A stretch of 64,000 nt of DNA from Opitutales bacterium. Its GTDB lineage: Bacteria; Verrucomicrobiota; Verrucomicrobiia; Opitutales; Oceanipulchritudinaceae. How positions within the stretch are numbered: the stretch's first letter is position 1; each line of letters opens with the position of its first letter. Below the pieces are notes generated by a model. It had not been told where the DNA came from, did not search any database, and saw only the letters and a list, made by a program, of their open reading frames with translations. The stretch is taken from contig JAFIGH010000003.1 of NCBI GenBank assembly GCA_020831525.1, positions 46,764-110,763 of the forward strand, read 5' to 3'. This document shows positions 54,383-64,000 of this stretch, piece by piece. The translations under genes were made by a program, and so were the position numbers.

Positions 54383-55768
54383 TCAGGCTTTCGGCTTCAC
54401 CATATCGGTGGGATCGAGCGCCTTTTCGAGGGTGGCTTCGTCGAGTAGTTCCAATTCCAATACGACTTCGCGCAGGGTTTTGTTTTCGGCGAAGGCTTTC
54501 TTCGCCACCTTGGCGGCGTTGTCGTAGCCGATGTAGGGATTGAGGGCGGTGACAAGCATGAGGCTGGAACGCACGAGGTCGGCGCAGCGCTCTTCGTTGG
54601 CTTCGATCCCGTCGACACAGCGGTCGGCGAAGACGCGCGCACCGTTGCTGAGAACGGTGACGGAGTCGTGCAGCGCCTTGGCAATGAGCGGGATGGTGAC
54701 GTTCAGCTCGAAATGGCCCTCACGTCCGCACTTGCCGACGAAGGCGCTCATGCCCTGGGTGTAGATCGAGGCCTGCACGAGCATCTCGCTCATGACGGGA
54801 TTAACCTTGCCCGGCATGATGCTGGAGCCCGGTTGCGTAGACGGGAGGTTGATCTCGAAGATCCCGCTGCGCGGGCCGCTGCCGAGGAGGCGGATGTCGT
54901 TGGCCACCTTGGTGAGGCTCGCCGCGACGGTGGCGAGGTAGCCGGCGACTTCCACGGCGTCGTCGCGCCCGCCCTGGGCTTCGAAGTGGTTGTCCGCCTC
55001 GCGGAAGTTGATTCCCGTTCTCTCGGCGAGAAGCTTACTGACGCGCCCGGCGAACTCGGGGTGGCAGTTGATGCCGGTGCCGACGGCGGTGCCCCCGATG
55101 GCCAGTTCTTCCAGCGCGGTGACGGCTTTCTTCGCCCGCTCCACGCCTTTCTTCACTTGGGCGGCGTATCCGCTGAACTCCTGCCCGAGCGTCAGCGGCG
55201 TGGCATCCATGAGGTGGGTGCGCCCGATCTTCACGACCTTGTCGAAGGCCGCCGACTTTTTTTCGAGCGCCTTCTGCAAGTGCTCCAGCGCGGGAACGAG
55301 GTTCTCCTTGAGGGCGAGGGCGACGGAGACGTGCAGCGTCGTGGGGATGATGTCGTTGGACGATTGCCCCATGTTGACGTCGTCGTTGGGGTGGATCGGA
55401 TCGCGCGAACCGATGGGCTTGCCCAGCTTCTGGCAGACGCGGTTCGAAATGACCTCGTTGACATTCATGTTGGAGGACGTCCCCGACCCGGTCTGGAAGA
55501 CATCGACGGGGAAATGCTCGTCGAGCTTGCCCGCCGCCACTTCCTCCGCCGCTTCGCGGATGAGGTCCGCCTTTTCCTTGGACAGGCGTCCGAGGGCCTC
55601 GTTGGCCGTGGCGCAGGCCCACTTCACGAGGCCGAGCCCGTGGTTGAAGGCGGCCGGCATCGGCTGGCCGCTGACGGGAAAATTGAGCACGGCGCGCTGC
55701 GTGGAGGCGCCGTAGAGGGCGTCTTCCGGCACGGACATCTCGCCCATGGAGTCTATTTCGATTCTCAT
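54383..55768 (-). CDS. fumC: Class II fumarate hydratase
   Basis: 461 residues. Fumarase interconverts fumarate and malate in the citric acid cycle. The superfamily signature GSSIMPGKVNPV holds the mobile catalytic loop and identifies the fumarase/aspartase/argininosuccinate lyase group. SGTSSNMNVNEVI and KIGRTHLMDATPLTLGQEF are the substrate-binding blocks of class II fumarase. Length (about 460) is typical, and there is no iron-sulfur cluster motif, so it is the iron-independent type. It is single-gene, with a promoter-like pair upstream at 55817-55848. Aspartase is a close relative, but the SGTSSNMN and GRTHLMDATP blocks favour fumarase. Confidence 0.96.
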   Translation of the reverse strand: MRIEIDSMGEMSVPEDALYGASTQRAVLNFPVSGQPMPAAFNHGLGLVKWACATANEALGRLSKEKADLIREAAEEVAAGKLDEHFPVDVFQTGSGTSSNMNVNEVISNRVCQKLGKPIGSRDPIHPNDDVNMGQSSNDIIPTTLHVSVALALKENLVPALEHLQKALEKKSAAFDKVVKIGRTHLMDATPLTLGQEFSGYAAQVKKGVERAKKAVTALEELAIGGTAVGTGINCHPEFAGRVSKLLAERTGINFREADNHFEAQGGRDDAVEVAGYLATVAASLTKVANDIRLLGSGPRSGIFEINLPSTQPGSSIMPGKVNPVMSEMLVQASIYTQGMSAFVGKCGREGHFELNVTIPLIAKALHDSVTVLSNGARVFADRCVDGIEANEERCADLVRSSLMLVTALNPYIGYDNAAKVAKKAFAENKTLREVVLELELLDEATLEKALDPTDMVKPKA

Positions 55769-55816
55769 TTCTGCTGTGGTTCGACTGTTGGATTCTGTAA
55801 AGAAAACTAATTTTCC

Positions 55817-55848
55817 GTATAGGACGAATAACCTTTCCTTATGTCAAT
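55817..55848 (-). promoter_or_regulatory. Candidate sigma-70 promoter for fumC
   Basis: On the minus strand TTGACA (55843-55848) is a consensus -35. Downstream, TATACG (55817-55822) at 20-base spacing, or TCCTAT (55820-55825) at 17-base spacing, could be the -10. The surrounding 60 bases are distinctly AT-rich. It lies about 50 bases before the fumC start. Confidence 0.45.
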
Positions 55849-55870
55849 AAAAACATCCGCCCCGCCCGTC

Positions 55871-56818
55871 TCAATCGATGCGCAGGACAATCTTGCCCCG
55901 CGTGTGCCCCTCCTCAAGGGCTTTGAATGCCTCCGCGTAGTCCTTCCATGACCGCACGGACGACACCTCCACCTTCAAGTCGCCGCGCGCGGCGCGTCCC
56001 GCCAGCTCCGCCAGTTGCTCCGCGTGCGGAGCGACGAACACCCACTCGGCGCGGATGCCCATTCCGGCGAACTCCTCGATCGTTCCGGGATCGACGATGG
56101 AAACGATGCGCCCGTCCGCCGCGAGGCACTTCGGGCTGCACTCGAGCGCCTCGCCGCCGACGCAGTCGAAGGCGAGGTCGACGCCGTCGGGCGCGGCCGC
56201 GCGCGCGTTGGGCACGAAATCTCCGACGTAATCGACCGGGTGGTCCACGCCGAGCGAACGCAGAAAGTCGTGATTCGGCACGCTCGCCGTGCCAAGGACG
56301 ACGGCGCCGGCGCTCTTGGCCAACTGCACGGCGAAGTGCCCCACCCCGCCCGCGGCGGCATGCACGAGAACGGTCTCGCCCTTCTTGAGTTTACCCGCGT
56401 CGAAAAGCGCCTGCCATGCCGTCAGCCCCGCGAGGGGCAGCGCGGCGGCGGACTCGAAGGAGAGCCCGTCGGGCTTGTGCGCGAGGTGACGTGGTTCCAA
56501 GACAATAAACTCCGCGAGCGAGCCGTCGCGCACGAAGTCCTTGCGGCAGTAGGCGAGCACGGCGTCACCCTCCTTGAATCCGGTCACGCCCTTGCCCACG
56601 GCATCAACCACGCCCGCGCAGTCCCAGCCGAGAGTGACCGGAAAATGATGCGGAAACATGTCTTTTAGATAGCCGTCCCGGATCTTCCAGTCGACCGGGT
56701 TGAGGGCGGCGGCTTCTATACGCACGCGCACCTCGCCGTGGCCCGGTCCAGGAACCGGAATCTCATCGAAAACGACCGCTTCCGGACCGCCGAATGAATG
56801 AATCACAATAGCTTTCAT
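55871..56818 (-). CDS. Zinc-independent medium-chain dehydrogenase/reductase (quinone oxidoreductase-like)
   Basis: 315 residues. The N-terminal catalytic domain begins MKAIVIHSFGGPEAVVFDE and contains EAAALNPVDWKIRDGYLK. The Rossmann domain has VLVHAAAGGVGHFAVQLAKS, the nucleotide-binding glycine-rich turn. The cysteines of zinc-type alcohol dehydrogenases are absent, so it belongs to the quinone-reductase-like branch that reduces activated alkenes or quinones with NADPH. The substrate is not visible. It follows fumC's promoter region on the same strand with no shared operon signal. Confidence 0.85.
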   Translation of the reverse strand: MKAIVIHSFGGPEAVVFDEIPVPGPGHGEVRVRIEAAALNPVDWKIRDGYLKDMFPHHFPVTLGWDCAGVVDAVGKGVTGFKEGDAVLAYCRKDFVRDGSLAEFIVLEPRHLAHKPDGLSFESAAALPLAGLTAWQALFDAGKLKKGETVLVHAAAGGVGHFAVQLAKSAGAVVLGTASVPNHDFLRSLGVDHPVDYVGDFVPNARAAAPDGVDLAFDCVGGEALECSPKCLAADGRIVSIVDPGTIEEFAGMGIRAEWVFVAPHAEQLAELAGRAARGDLKVEVSSVRSWKDYAEAFKALEEGHTRGKIVLRID

Positions 56819-56887
56819 GACGACGGGAAGCTAGTCCGGCACCCGGAGCGACGCAAGCTGCGAACGCGCCGATTGGCGGACAGGCGC

Positions 56888-58255
56888 TCAGCCCGGTGCC
56901 ACGCTGGGCAGGCCGGCCAGCGCCATGGCGATCTCGGAGTCCGGATAATCGTAGTCGCGCAGTTTGCCCGCGAAGTAGTCGATGTAGGCCTGCATGTCGA
57001 AGTGCCCGTGCCCGCAGAGGTTGAAGACGATGGTCTTGGCCTCGCCGCTCTCTTTGCAGGCAAGCGCTTCGTCGATGGCGGCGGCGACGGCGTGGTTGGC
57101 CTCGGGTGCTGGAACAATGCCCTCCGCCCGCGCGAAGCGCACGCCGGCGGCGAAGACATCGAGCTGGTCGATGGCGCACGCTTCGATGTGACCGGCGTCG
57201 AGCACTTGGCTGACGAGCGGTGCCATGCCGTGGTAGCGGAGCCCGCCCGCGTGGAACCCGGCGGGCATGAAACCGCTGCCGAGGGTGTTCATTTTCACAA
57301 GCGGCGTGAGCTTGGAGACGTCGCCGTAGTCGTAGGCGTAGGGTCCCTTCGTCAGCGTCGGGCAGGCCTTGGGCTCGACGGCAACGATGCGCGGCCCGGA
57401 ACCGCCGCGCAGCTTCTTGCCGAGAAACGGAAAAACAAACCCGCCGAAGTTGGAGCCGCCGCCCGTGCAACCGACGAGGACATCGGGCGCGTCGCCCGCC
57501 ATTTCGAGCTGCTTTTGAGTCTCCAGGCCGATCACCGTCTGGTGCAGGAGGACGTGGTTGAGCACGCTGCCGAGGCAATACATGGCGTCGGGGCGCGAGG
57601 CCGCCACTTCGACCGCCTCGGAGATGGCGATACCGAGCGAGCCGGTGGAGTTCGGGTGGTCGCGGAGGATGGCGCGGCCCGACTCCGTCTCGTCGCTTGG
57701 GCTCGCCACGACGCGGGCGCCGAAGGTCTCCATGAGCCCACGGCGGTAGGGCTTTTGATCGTAGCTGACCCGCACCATGTAGACGAGGCATTCGAGGCCG
57801 AAAAACCGCGAGGCCATGGCCAGCGACGAGCCCCACTGCCCCGCGCCCGTCTCCGTGACGAGCTGCTTCACTCCGGAGACCTTATTATAGAAGGCCTGCG
57901 CCACGGCGGAGTTCGGCTTGTGCGAACCCGCCGGGCTGACGCCCTCGTATTTGTAATAGATGCGGGCCGGGGTATCGAGGTCACGCTCGAGGCGGCGCGC
58001 GCGGAAAAGCGGACTCGGGCGCCACTGCTTGTAAATGTCGCGGACCTCGGCGGGAATCTCGATCTCGCGCTCGGCGGACATCTCCTGCTCGATGACAGGC
58101 TGCGGAAAAATCGCCGCGAAGTCGTCCGCCGTGGCCGGCTTGCCGGTTGCTGGATTGAGCGGCGGCGGAGGCGGCCCGGGCAGGTCGGCGACAAGGTTGT
58201 ACCAGTGCCGGGGAATGTCGTTTTCGGGGAGGAGGTATTTGATCGGATCGCTCAT
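56888..58255 (-). CDS. trpB: TrpB2-type tryptophan synthase beta-like PLP enzyme
   Basis: 455 residues from [20 protein letters not shown], a start typical of the TrpB2 branch. The PLP lysine lies in [19 protein letters not shown], and the phosphate-binding loop is [37 protein letters not shown] is the indole/serine site. TrpB2 proteins join indole to serine without needing a TrpA partner, and no trpA or other tryptophan gene is nearby. It may act as an indole-salvage enzyme. A standard trpAB pair elsewhere in the genome would be expected. Confidence 0.92.
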   Translation of the reverse strand: MSDPIKYLLPENDIPRHWYNLVADLPGPPPPPLNPATGKPATADDFAAIFPQPVIEQEMSAEREIEIPAEVRDIYKQWRPSPLFRARRLERDLDTPARIYYKYEGVSPAGSHKPNSAVAQAFYNKVSGVKQLVTETGAGQWGSSLAMASRFFGLECLVYMVRVSYDQKPYRRGLMETFGARVVASPSDETESGRAILRDHPNSTGSLGIAISEAVEVAASRPDAMYCLGSVLNHVLLHQTVIGLETQKQLEMAGDAPDVLVGCTGGGSNFGGFVFPFLGKKLRGGSGPRIVAVEPKACPTLTKGPYAYDYGDVSKLTPLVKMNTLGSGFMPAGFHAGGLRYHGMAPLVSQVLDAGHIEACAIDQLDVFAAGVRFARAEGIVPAPEANHAVAAAIDEALACKESGEAKTIVFNLCGHGHFDMQAYIDYFAGKLRDYDYPDSEIAMALAGLPSVAPG

Positions 58256-58331
58256 TGACGGGTTCTGCCTAATCGCCGTGGCCGAAGGGTCAAGTCCCGG
58301 CGCCTGTCTTGCGCCCAAAACGCTCGAATCC

Positions 58332-60935
58332 CTATTCGTTACGCGAGAGGGTCAGCCGGATGAAGCGGGGACCCGCCTCCGACAACGACACGGCGTCGCG
58401 CACCGATAACTCTGCCGGATTGTCGACGAGGGTCAGCGTATGCAGCGGACCTTCATGCCAACTCGCCAGATCCGGCGATACTTCGATCGACCAGACAACG
58501 CCGGCGGCTTCGGGATCGCGCTGAACAGACAGGGTGAGGTAGTTTTCCCCGTCGACCACCGCATACCCACGCTCCGGCAATGCGGCAGAGAAGGGCTCCA
58601 TGGGATCGCCGCCGAGCGCGTATTCCACAAGGTTGGGAATTCCATCGCCGTCCGGATCGGCCCCATCGGCGGCGTCGCCCGCGTTCTCCATCGTCCCGAA
58701 GTGAGTTTGGCGCCATTGTTGCAGGGGTGTCGCCGGCCGGAAAACCGAGGCGGTGCGCCCGGCAGTGGCGATCCAGACCACGCCAGGCCGGTGGGGATCG
58801 AGAGCAAGACCGTTGACGTCGGGAAAACGGTTTCCGGGGCGGCTGATCCGGCCCCACGTAGAACCGGAGTCGTTCGAGTAATAGATATGCCGCCGCGTGT
58901 CACCAGGACGCTTGGCCCAGACAACGATTTCGTCGCCGCGCGCGTCCACCCGCGGATACTCACTCACATTCCCGGTGTCGAGGACGGTGAAGTCGCCGAG
59001 ACTCGTCCATGTATCGCCTCCGTCGATACTGCACAGAAGGGAGCCCTCTGCCTCGACCGGCCAGAAGGCGTAGAGAATGGCGTAGAGCCGCGACGGTTGC
59101 AGCGGGTCGGCCACGACGGTTCCGAATGTCCCGTCAAGAGAAACGGGGTTCCAGCTGGCACCAGCGTCGGCCGAGCGGTGAAGCCCGCCGAAGATGCGGT
59201 AGAAATAGCGCACATCGCCGGGACCGCGCTGCAGGTTGTCGTAGCCACTGAAGGAGTCGCCGGAGAACCCCGTCGTGAGGACCTGCGAGAAGGAAGCGCC
59301 GCCATCGGTGGAGCGATAGACGTTTTGCTGCAAGGCGACGAGCCACTCGTCGCCCGTGGTAAGCGCGGCGATGACGGGCGACCAGTTGGGCAGGCCCGAC
59401 CCACCCCCGAGCGCGGACCCGCCCGGAGTGGCTGTCCATGAAACGCCACAATCGGACGATGTTGAGAACTGGGCATTGTTATTGAAGTAGGAGCCGAGAA
59501 CGGTCCACGTCGGCTCGCCCCCGCTGCCCCAGTCGATATCGATGCTGTTCCATGCGTCATTCGGCCAGAGGGGAATGTCGCGGCGGAGGATCCTGCCCCG
59601 TCCGGAAACACCCCCGTCCTCAATGAGAATGCCCGTCAGATCACCGGACGGAATGTAGACCCGATCGGCATCCGTCGGATGAAAACGCGGTTTGAAGGTC
59701 ACGACCTCGGTGATGCCGCGGCTGGCCGGCGTCCATGTCGCGCCGCCGTCCACACTCGTCTCCACGCCGAACCCGGTCGTGAGAATCCAGCGGCCCGGTT
59801 CATTCGGGTCTTCCACAAGGTCGTTGCGCCCGTATGCGACTTGAGTTTCGCCCGGTTTGCGCCATGCCGGCGGCTCTGCGGCCGGGTCCAGTCCCATGGC
59901 GAGGGACTCCCAGGTGTCGCCTCCGTCAAAACTGCGCGCCGTCCGCTGATTCTGATACCCCGCGAGGATAGAGCCGTCGCCCAGCATTTTCAGGAGCGTT
60001 ATGTCGTCCTGCCCGCTGCCGAGATTTGCGGTTATGTCGGAAACCGCGAAGGTCTGCGGGTCCGACCAGTCGACCGCCGAGATACGCAACAGGCGCGGGG
60101 TACCCAAGCTGTCGCGCATGGCGGCGAAAACACGGTCGGTCGCCGGGTGGCGCTCGACGCGGTACACCATGCGCGCGTCGAGGACCTTGGTAAAGGTTAT
60201 GCCGTCGTCCGCACTGAACCAGAGCCCGCCCTCGCCCTCGGGCGGATTGGCCCCGATGTTGTGGTAGCCGCCGCCAACCCACAAATGGCCGGGTCGGGAG
60301 GTGTCCCGGTGCAGGGCGATGAGGGCGGCGTCGGCGAAGAGCGTCCCGCCTCGCGGCTCCCAAGAGTCACCGCCGTCCGTTGACCGGAAAAGGCCGGTCC
60401 GGCGCGTCCCCGCCCAGAGGGTTTCATGCCCCGCGTCCGCCGGATCAAAGAGGATCACAGGACCGCCCCAGCGGTGAAAATCATTACCGCTCAAGTTAAT
60501 CGCCGGAACTTCGTCTGGTCCCAGCACCCGCTGCCACGTGCCGCCACCGTCCGACGTGCGCCATACGCCGCGCCCAAGGGCTTCCGCCTTGTTGCGGGTG
60601 CCCGCCGTGGCGAAGACGATGTCCGGATCGACCGGATGCACGGCCAGCCCCTGTACGTTCATCTGTACGGAATACTCCGCCGCGCCGCTGATCCATTGCC
60701 ACGAGAGCCCTCCATTGTCGCTACGGTAGACGCCACCCACATCCGTGCGCGCATACAACCGCCCGGAGGCGTGCGCAGCGATACCCGTGACCCATCCGCC
60801 GCCGTCCGCTTCTATCACAGTGAACGTTCCCGGCAGCGCGTCCGCCGCTGCCAACGGCGGCAGGAAAAGCAAGAAGAGCGAAGCGAGGCGCGCGCACGGC
60901 ACAGGCAGGCGAAAACGAGCAGAGGACAGATACAT
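58332..60935 (-). CDS. Secreted GH74/BNR-repeat beta-propeller protein
   Basis: 867 residues from [11 protein letters not shown] with a signal peptide ([20 protein letters not shown]). The mature start [20 protein letters not shown], followed by [12 protein letters not shown], closely matches the opening of GH74 xyloglucanases and oligoxyloglucan-type propellers, with the Asp in the ARTDVGG motif at the usual nucleophile or acid position. Many BNR/Asp-box turns ([24 protein letters not shown]) form two seven-bladed propellers. The C-terminus is [13 protein letters not shown] then [19 protein letters not shown], the shared module. Activity on xyloglucan is inferred; the second catalytic Asp was not located. 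Confidence 0.7.
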   Translation of the reverse strand: MYLSSARFRLPVPCARLASLFLLFLPPLAAADALPGTFTVIEADGGGWVTGIAAHASGRLYARTDVGGVYRSDNGGLSWQWISGAAEYSVQMNVQGLAVHPVDPDIVFATAGTRNKAEALGRGVWRTSDGGGTWQRVLGPDEVPAINLSGNDFHRWGGPVILFDPADAGHETLWAGTRRTGLFRSTDGGDSWEPRGGTLFADAALIALHRDTSRPGHLWVGGGYHNIGANPPEGEGGLWFSADDGITFTKVLDARMVYRVERHPATDRVFAAMRDSLGTPRLLRISAVDWSDPQTFAVSDITANLGSGQDDITLLKMLGDGSILAGYQNQRTARSFDGGDTWESLAMGLDPAAEPPAWRKPGETQVAYGRNDLVEDPNEPGRWILTTGFGVETSVDGGATWTPASRGITEVVTFKPRFHPTDADRVYIPSGDLTGILIEDGGVSGRGRILRRDIPLWPNDAWNSIDIDWGSGGEPTWTVLGSYFNNNAQFSTSSDCGVSWTATPGGSALGGGSGLPNWSPVIAALTTGDEWLVALQQNVYRSTDGGASFSQVLTTGFSGDSFSGYDNLQRGPGDVRYFYRIFGGLHRSADAGASWNPVSLDGTFGTVVADPLQPSRLYAILYAFWPVEAEGSLLCSIDGGDTWTSLGDFTVLDTGNVSEYPRVDARGDEIVVWAKRPGDTRRHIYYSNDSGSTWGRISRPGNRFPDVNGLALDPHRPGVVWIATAGRTASVFRPATPLQQWRQTHFGTMENAGDAADGADPDGDGIPNLVEYALGGDPMEPFSAALPERGYAVVDGENYLTLSVQRDPEAAGVVWSIEVSPDLASWHEGPLHTLTLVDNPAELSVRDAVSLSEAGPRFIRLTLSRNE

Positions 60936-61041
60936 GGCGAACTCGGGTTGCAGGATTGCGGAACAAAAGACGGCGAAGAGGCCGCAATCTTCATCCGGCA
61001 GTTCCGCCCGCGGCCACCCGTTCCTTCCTTTACCGTTTAGC

Positions 61042-61066
61042 GCGGGCTCTCGCGCGCCCGCTTTTT
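61042..61066 (+). terminator. Hairpin with T-run upstream of fabI
   Basis: GCGGGC (61042-61047) and GCCCGC (61056-61061) form a 6-bp stem with an 8-base loop, followed by five T bases on the plus strand. It stands 72 bases before fabI, with no plus-strand gene before it. It could be an attenuator in a fabI leader or a stray terminator. Confidence 0.45.
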
Positions 61067-61137
61067 GGTCGACTCGCCGGAAAGCGCGCGCCTTTCTGAT
61101 GGGTCTTTGATGGCGGGTTCGGAACCGCCGCAGACCT

Positions 61138-61935
61138 ATGAGTTTCTTGAATTTGCAGGACAAGCGGATCGTCGTCTTCGGACTCGGCAACCGCAAAAGC
61201 GTGGCGTGGGCCACCGGGCAGACCCTGGAAGCGGAGGGTGCGCGGGTGCTCTACGGCGTGCGTTCGCCGGAGCGTCAGGCGCAGCTCGCCAAATTGCTCG
61301 GCGACCGGCCGTCCTTTTGCTGCGACGTGGAGAAGGCGGAGGACATCGCGCAGGCGGCGGAGACCGCGCGGGAGGCCTTCGGCACCGTCGACGGCATCGT
61401 CTTCTCCATCGCCTTCGCCAACTACAGCGAGGGATTCCGGCCCTTCCACGAGACGGTGCGGGCTGATTTTCTGCAGGCCACGCAGATCTCCGCCTTTTCT
61501 CTTGTGGAGATCTCCCGCGCCTTCAAGCCCGTCCTCGCCCCGGCCGCCTCCGTTGTAGCCATCGGAATCTCCTCCTACGTCACGGCCGCGAACTACGGCT
61601 ACATGTCGCCCATCAAGGCGGCCCTGGAGGGCTGCGTGCGCTTCCTCGCCAAATCATTCAGCGCCGACTCCGAGGTGCGCTTCAACACGGTCAACGCCGG
61701 CCCGCTCAAGACAAAGAGTTCCGCCGGAATCCCCGGCTACCTCGAAAATTACCTCTTCGCCGAAAAGCTCACCCTGCGCAAGCGCGCCCTCGAAACGCGG
61801 GAGGTCGCCGACACCGCCGCCTTCCTCCTCAGTCCGCGCAGCAGCGGCATCAACGCCCAGGGCATTGTGGTCAACGCCGGGATGGACTGGAACTATTTTG
61901 ACGAGGACGTCGTGCAGCGCGCCATGCGCCCGTGA
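61138..61935 (+). CDS. fabI: Enoyl-ACP reductase (FabI type)
   Basis: 265 residues. NADH-dependent reduction of trans-2-enoyl-ACP, the last step of fatty-acid elongation. The N-terminal nucleotide-binding segment is [19 protein letters not shown], and the catalytic Tyr-X6-Lys is in [15 protein letters not shown] (first Tyr and the Lys). The C-terminus ends with [22 protein letters not shown], typical of the short-chain-dehydrogenase FabI group. It is immediately followed by oleA, whose possible GTG start overlaps this stop, so the two are one transcript. The association with oleA suggests this copy may serve olefin or fatty-acid supply. Confidence 0.94.
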   Translation: MSFLNLQDKRIVVFGLGNRKSVAWATGQTLEAEGARVLYGVRSPERQAQLAKLLGDRPSFCCDVEKAEDIAQAAETAREAFGTVDGIVFSIAFANYSEGFRPFHETVRADFLQATQISAFSLVEISRAFKPVLAPAASVVAIGISSYVTAANYGYMSPIKAALEGCVRFLAKSFSADSEVRFNTVNAGPLKTKSSAGIPGYLENYLFAEKLTLRKRALETREVADTAAFLLSPRSSGINAQGIVVNAGMDWNYFDEDVVQRAMRP

Positions 61936-61952
61936 CGACGGGGGACACCGCC

Positions 61953-63005
61953 ATGCGTTTCCGCTCCGTCTCCATTGAGTCGATGGCCTACGTCATCCCG
62001 CCCGAGCGGGTGACCTCCGCCGATATCGAGACCCGCCTCGCCCCCCTCTACGAGCGCCTGCGCCTGCCCGAGGGCCGCCTCGAGTTGATGACCGGCATCC
62101 GCGCGCGCCACTTCTGGCCGCAGCCGGTCCGTCCCTCCGAGGCCGCCGCCGAAGCCGGCGCAAAAGCCCTCGCGCAAAGCGCCTTCGGACCCGGCGACAT
62201 CGACCTGCTCGTCCACTGCGGGGTCTGCCGCGACCGCCTCGAACCGGCCACCGCCGCCTACGTGCACGGTCTCCTCGGCCTCGGCCCCGCCGTGCAGATC
62301 GCCGATGTCTCCAACGCCTGCCTCGGCTTCCTCAACGGGCTCGTGTTCGCAGGCGGGCTCATCGAGTCGGGCCAGATCCGGCGCGCCCTCCTCGTCTCCG
62401 GCGAAGACGGCCGCCCCCTCCTCGAGCACACCATCCGCGCCCTTCTCGAAGGCGGCCACACGCGCAAGTCCGTCAAACCTTACTTCGCCAATCTCACTAT
62501 CGGGGCAGGCGCCGTCGCCGCCGTCCTCTGCCACCGCAACGACGTCACCGCCGGGCGCGACACCCTCGCCCTCCTCGGCGGCGCCTGCCGCACCGACTCC
62601 GCCGCCAACAAACTCTGCGAAGGCGACAGCGCCGGGACCGGCGGCCTCGCCATGCTCACCGAAGCGGAGGCCCTCCTCGACGCCGGCATCGCGCTCGCCG
62701 GGAGCACATGGAACGACTTCCTCCCTTCCCTCGGATGGACCGCCGGCACACCGTCGCGCGTCGTCTGCCACCAAGTCGGACGGGCGCACCAGCGCCGACT
62801 TCTCGAAGCGCTAGGCATCGACCCGGCGAAGGACTTCATCACCTTTCCCGAGATGGGTAACGTGGGCTCCGTCTCGCTTCCCCTCACGCTCGCCCGCGCC
62901 GTGGAAGACAGCGCCGTCGCCCCCGGCCAAACCGCCGCCCTCCTCGGTATCGGCAGCGGTCTCAGTTGCCTCATGCTTGGCGTGGAAAGGCAGGTGGCGC
63001 CGTGA
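61953..63005 (+). CDS. oleA: OleA-type acyl-CoA/ACP condensing thiolase
   Basis: 350 residues from the ATG at 61953, which has GGGGGA about eight bases upstream. A GTG at 61932 overlapping the fabI stop is an alternative. The N-terminus MRFRSVSIESMAYVIPPE is like OleA. The catalytic Cys lies in IADVSNACLGFLNGL, the His in VVCHQVGRAHQRRLLEALG and the Asn in MGNVGSVSLP, the Cys-His-Asn set of thiolase-fold condensing enzymes. OleA joins two fatty-acyl chains head to head to give a beta-keto acid. FabH is the close alternative, but the following oleB-like gene favours OleA. Confidence 0.85.
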   Translation: MRFRSVSIESMAYVIPPERVTSADIETRLAPLYERLRLPEGRLELMTGIRARHFWPQPVRPSEAAAEAGAKALAQSAFGPGDIDLLVHCGVCRDRLEPATAAYVHGLLGLGPAVQIADVSNACLGFLNGLVFAGGLIESGQIRRALLVSGEDGRPLLEHTIRALLEGGHTRKSVKPYFANLTIGAGAVAAVLCHRNDVTAGRDTLALLGGACRTDSAANKLCEGDSAGTGGLAMLTEAEALLDAGIALAGSTWNDFLPSLGWTAGTPSRVVCHQVGRAHQRRLLEALGIDPAKDFITFPEMGNVGSVSLPLTLARAVEDSAVAPGQTAALLGIGSGLSCLMLGVERQVAP

Positions 63006-63925
63006 CGACCGAGAGCCTGCCCGCCGAAGTCCGCGCCCTCTACCCCTTTGCCTCCCGCTGGCGGGAGACCCCCACCGGCGCACGCCAGCACTATGTCGAC
63101 GAAGGATCGGGCCGCCCCGTGCTCATGCTCCACGGCAATCCCACGTGGTCCTTCTTTTTCCGCGACCTCGTCAAAGCCCTGCGCAACACATACCGCTGCA
63201 TCGCGCCCGACCACCTCGGCATGGGCCTCTCCGACGCCCCGCCGCCGGAGAAATTCGGGTACACCCTCGCCGCCCACATCGACACGGCCGAGGGCCTCGT
63301 GCGCGACCTCGGTCTCAAGCAATTCGATCTAGTCGTCCACGACTGGGGCGGAGCCATCGGCATGGGGCTCGCCGAACGCATGCCGGACCGCGTCGGCCGT
63401 ATCGTCGTCATGAATACAGCCGCCTTCCGCTCGCCGCGCATACCCCTCCGCATCCGCGTGTGCCGCTGGCCCGTCCTCGGTGCCTTTCTCACCCGCACCC
63501 TCAACGGCTTCGTGCGCGCCGCCCTGCGCATGACCACGGTCAAACCGCTCCCGCGCGACGTGCGCGCGGGCTTCGCCCACCCCTACCGCCGCCACGCGCG
63601 CCGCCGCACCGTCCACCGCTTCGTCCGCGACATTCCCCTCGACGACAGCCATCCCGCCATGCCCGTCCTGCACGGCATCGAGGACGCCCTCCCCCGCCTC
63701 GCCGGCAAACCCATGCTCGTCGTGTGGGGCGGACGCGACTGGTGCTTCGACGACACCTTCTACGAAGAATGGCTCCGCCGCTTCCCCGGTGCCGAAAGCC
63801 TCCACGTCGCCCAGGCCGGACACTACCTCCTCGAAGACGCCGGCGACGAAATAATCCCCGCCGTCGGGCGCTTCCTCGGCGGAGCCTCCGGAGAACAAGC
63901 ACCGAGCAAACGGCCCGCGCCTTGA
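63002..63925 (+). CDS. oleB: OleB-type alpha/beta hydrolase (beta-lactone decarboxylase)
   Basis: 307 residues starting at a GTG at 63002 that overlaps the oleA stop (GTGA). The oxyanion motif LMLHGNPTWSFFFRDL, nucleophile Asp in LVVHDWGGAIGMG, acid Asp in VVWGGRDWCFDD and His in VAQAGHYLLED form the haloalkane-dehalogenase-like triad. In ole clusters OleB converts the beta-lactone to the olefin. It resembles haloalkane dehalogenase subfamily III, which is the main alternative, but direct coupling to oleA supports OleB. oleC and oleD would be expected just beyond the window. Confidence 0.85.
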   Translation: MTTESLPAEVRALYPFASRWRETPTGARQHYVDEGSGRPVLMLHGNPTWSFFFRDLVKALRNTYRCIAPDHLGMGLSDAPPPEKFGYTLAAHIDTAEGLVRDLGLKQFDLVVHDWGGAIGMGLAERMPDRVGRIVVMNTAAFRSPRIPLRIRVCRWPVLGAFLTRTLNGFVRAALRMTTVKPLPRDVRAGFAHPYRRHARRRTVHRFVRDIPLDDSHPAMPVLHGIEDALPRLAGKPMLVVWGGRDWCFDDTFYEEWLRRFPGAESLHVAQAGHYLLEDAGDEIIPAVGRFLGGASGEQAPSKRPAP

Positions 63926-64000
63926 CTCCAATGGCGCACGGATAAGCACCGCCTATGAAAAGAGAGATTCAAGAGTGCAGGGGTGAGAGAGTTAGCACAA

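Noticed and set aside
56798..58258. 486-codon plus frame antisense to the TrpB2-like gene
   Set aside because: The minus strand carries the full PLP-enzyme motifs. The plus translation has none.
63926..64000. A possible next gene starting at the ATG at 63955
   Set aside because: Only 15 codons remain before the window ends, with no convincing ribosome-binding site or recognisable motif.

Overview
The window reads as a high-GC chromosome segment from a Verrucomicrobiota-like bacterium (Opitutae or a relative). This is an inference from four things: several very large secreted proteins ending in the same C-terminal module (W followed by DPDGDG, NLxxYAxG, DP), an ntp-type V-ATPase operon, a tandem RNase HIII/RNase HII pair, and an oleA-oleB olefin start. 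No rRNA, tRNA or CRISPR array was found.

Layout. (1) 1-2.5 kb is the edge of a defence/toxin-antitoxin patch: the N-terminal part of a PLD-SNF2 helicase, a PIN toxin with its antitoxin, and a solitary RHH antitoxin. (2) About 2.6-15.5 kb is a compact transposable-phage (Mu-like) element. A leftward repressor faces a rightward cassette of Cro/Ner-like regulator, small protein, tape-measure protein, Mu gp29-like portal fused to a Mu I-like protease, four unrecognised or HTH proteins, MuA-like transposase and MuB-like ATPase. It is bracketed by related inverted repeats. No capsid, terminase, baseplate or lysis gene is visible, and the order differs from Mu. (3) 15.6-23.6 kb, all on the minus strand: rnhC-rnhB, a secreted heparinase/alginate-lyase-like protein, and a DUF2339-DUF3999 membrane pair. 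(4) 23.7-43.5 kb, all minus: a 3336-residue secreted protein with a beta-helix and four LamG domains, a LuxR-type regulator just upstream of it, a P-loop kinase, a 1481-residue lamin-tail/CotH-like secreted protein, an SLC13 permease with RCK-C domains, and a secreted cyclophilin. (5) 43.8-52.7 kb: a complete V-type ATPase operon in the Enterococcus hirae ntp order (F-I-K-E-C-G-A-B-D). Its proteolipid carries the residues of a sodium-binding rotor. (6) 52.8-54.4 kb: a broken Rhs/YD-type remnant and unassigned DNA. (7) 54.4-60.9 kb, minus: fumC, a medium-chain reductase, a TrpB2-type PLP enzyme, and a GH74/BNR-type secreted protein. (8) 61.1-63.9 kb, plus: fabI-oleA-oleB, closely packed, running off the right edge towards the position where oleC and oleD would be expected.

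How the parts fit together. The element at 2.6-15.5 kb looks like a single regulated unit, because overlapping start and stop codons tie most of its cassette together. The host genes suggest a carbohydrate- or surface-active marine or soil heterotroph with a large secretome and a sodium-coupled rotary ATPase. The fabI-oleAB run links fatty-acid elongation to long-chain olefin formation. Everything here comes from reading the sequence. Domain calls rest on motif recognition, not database searches.
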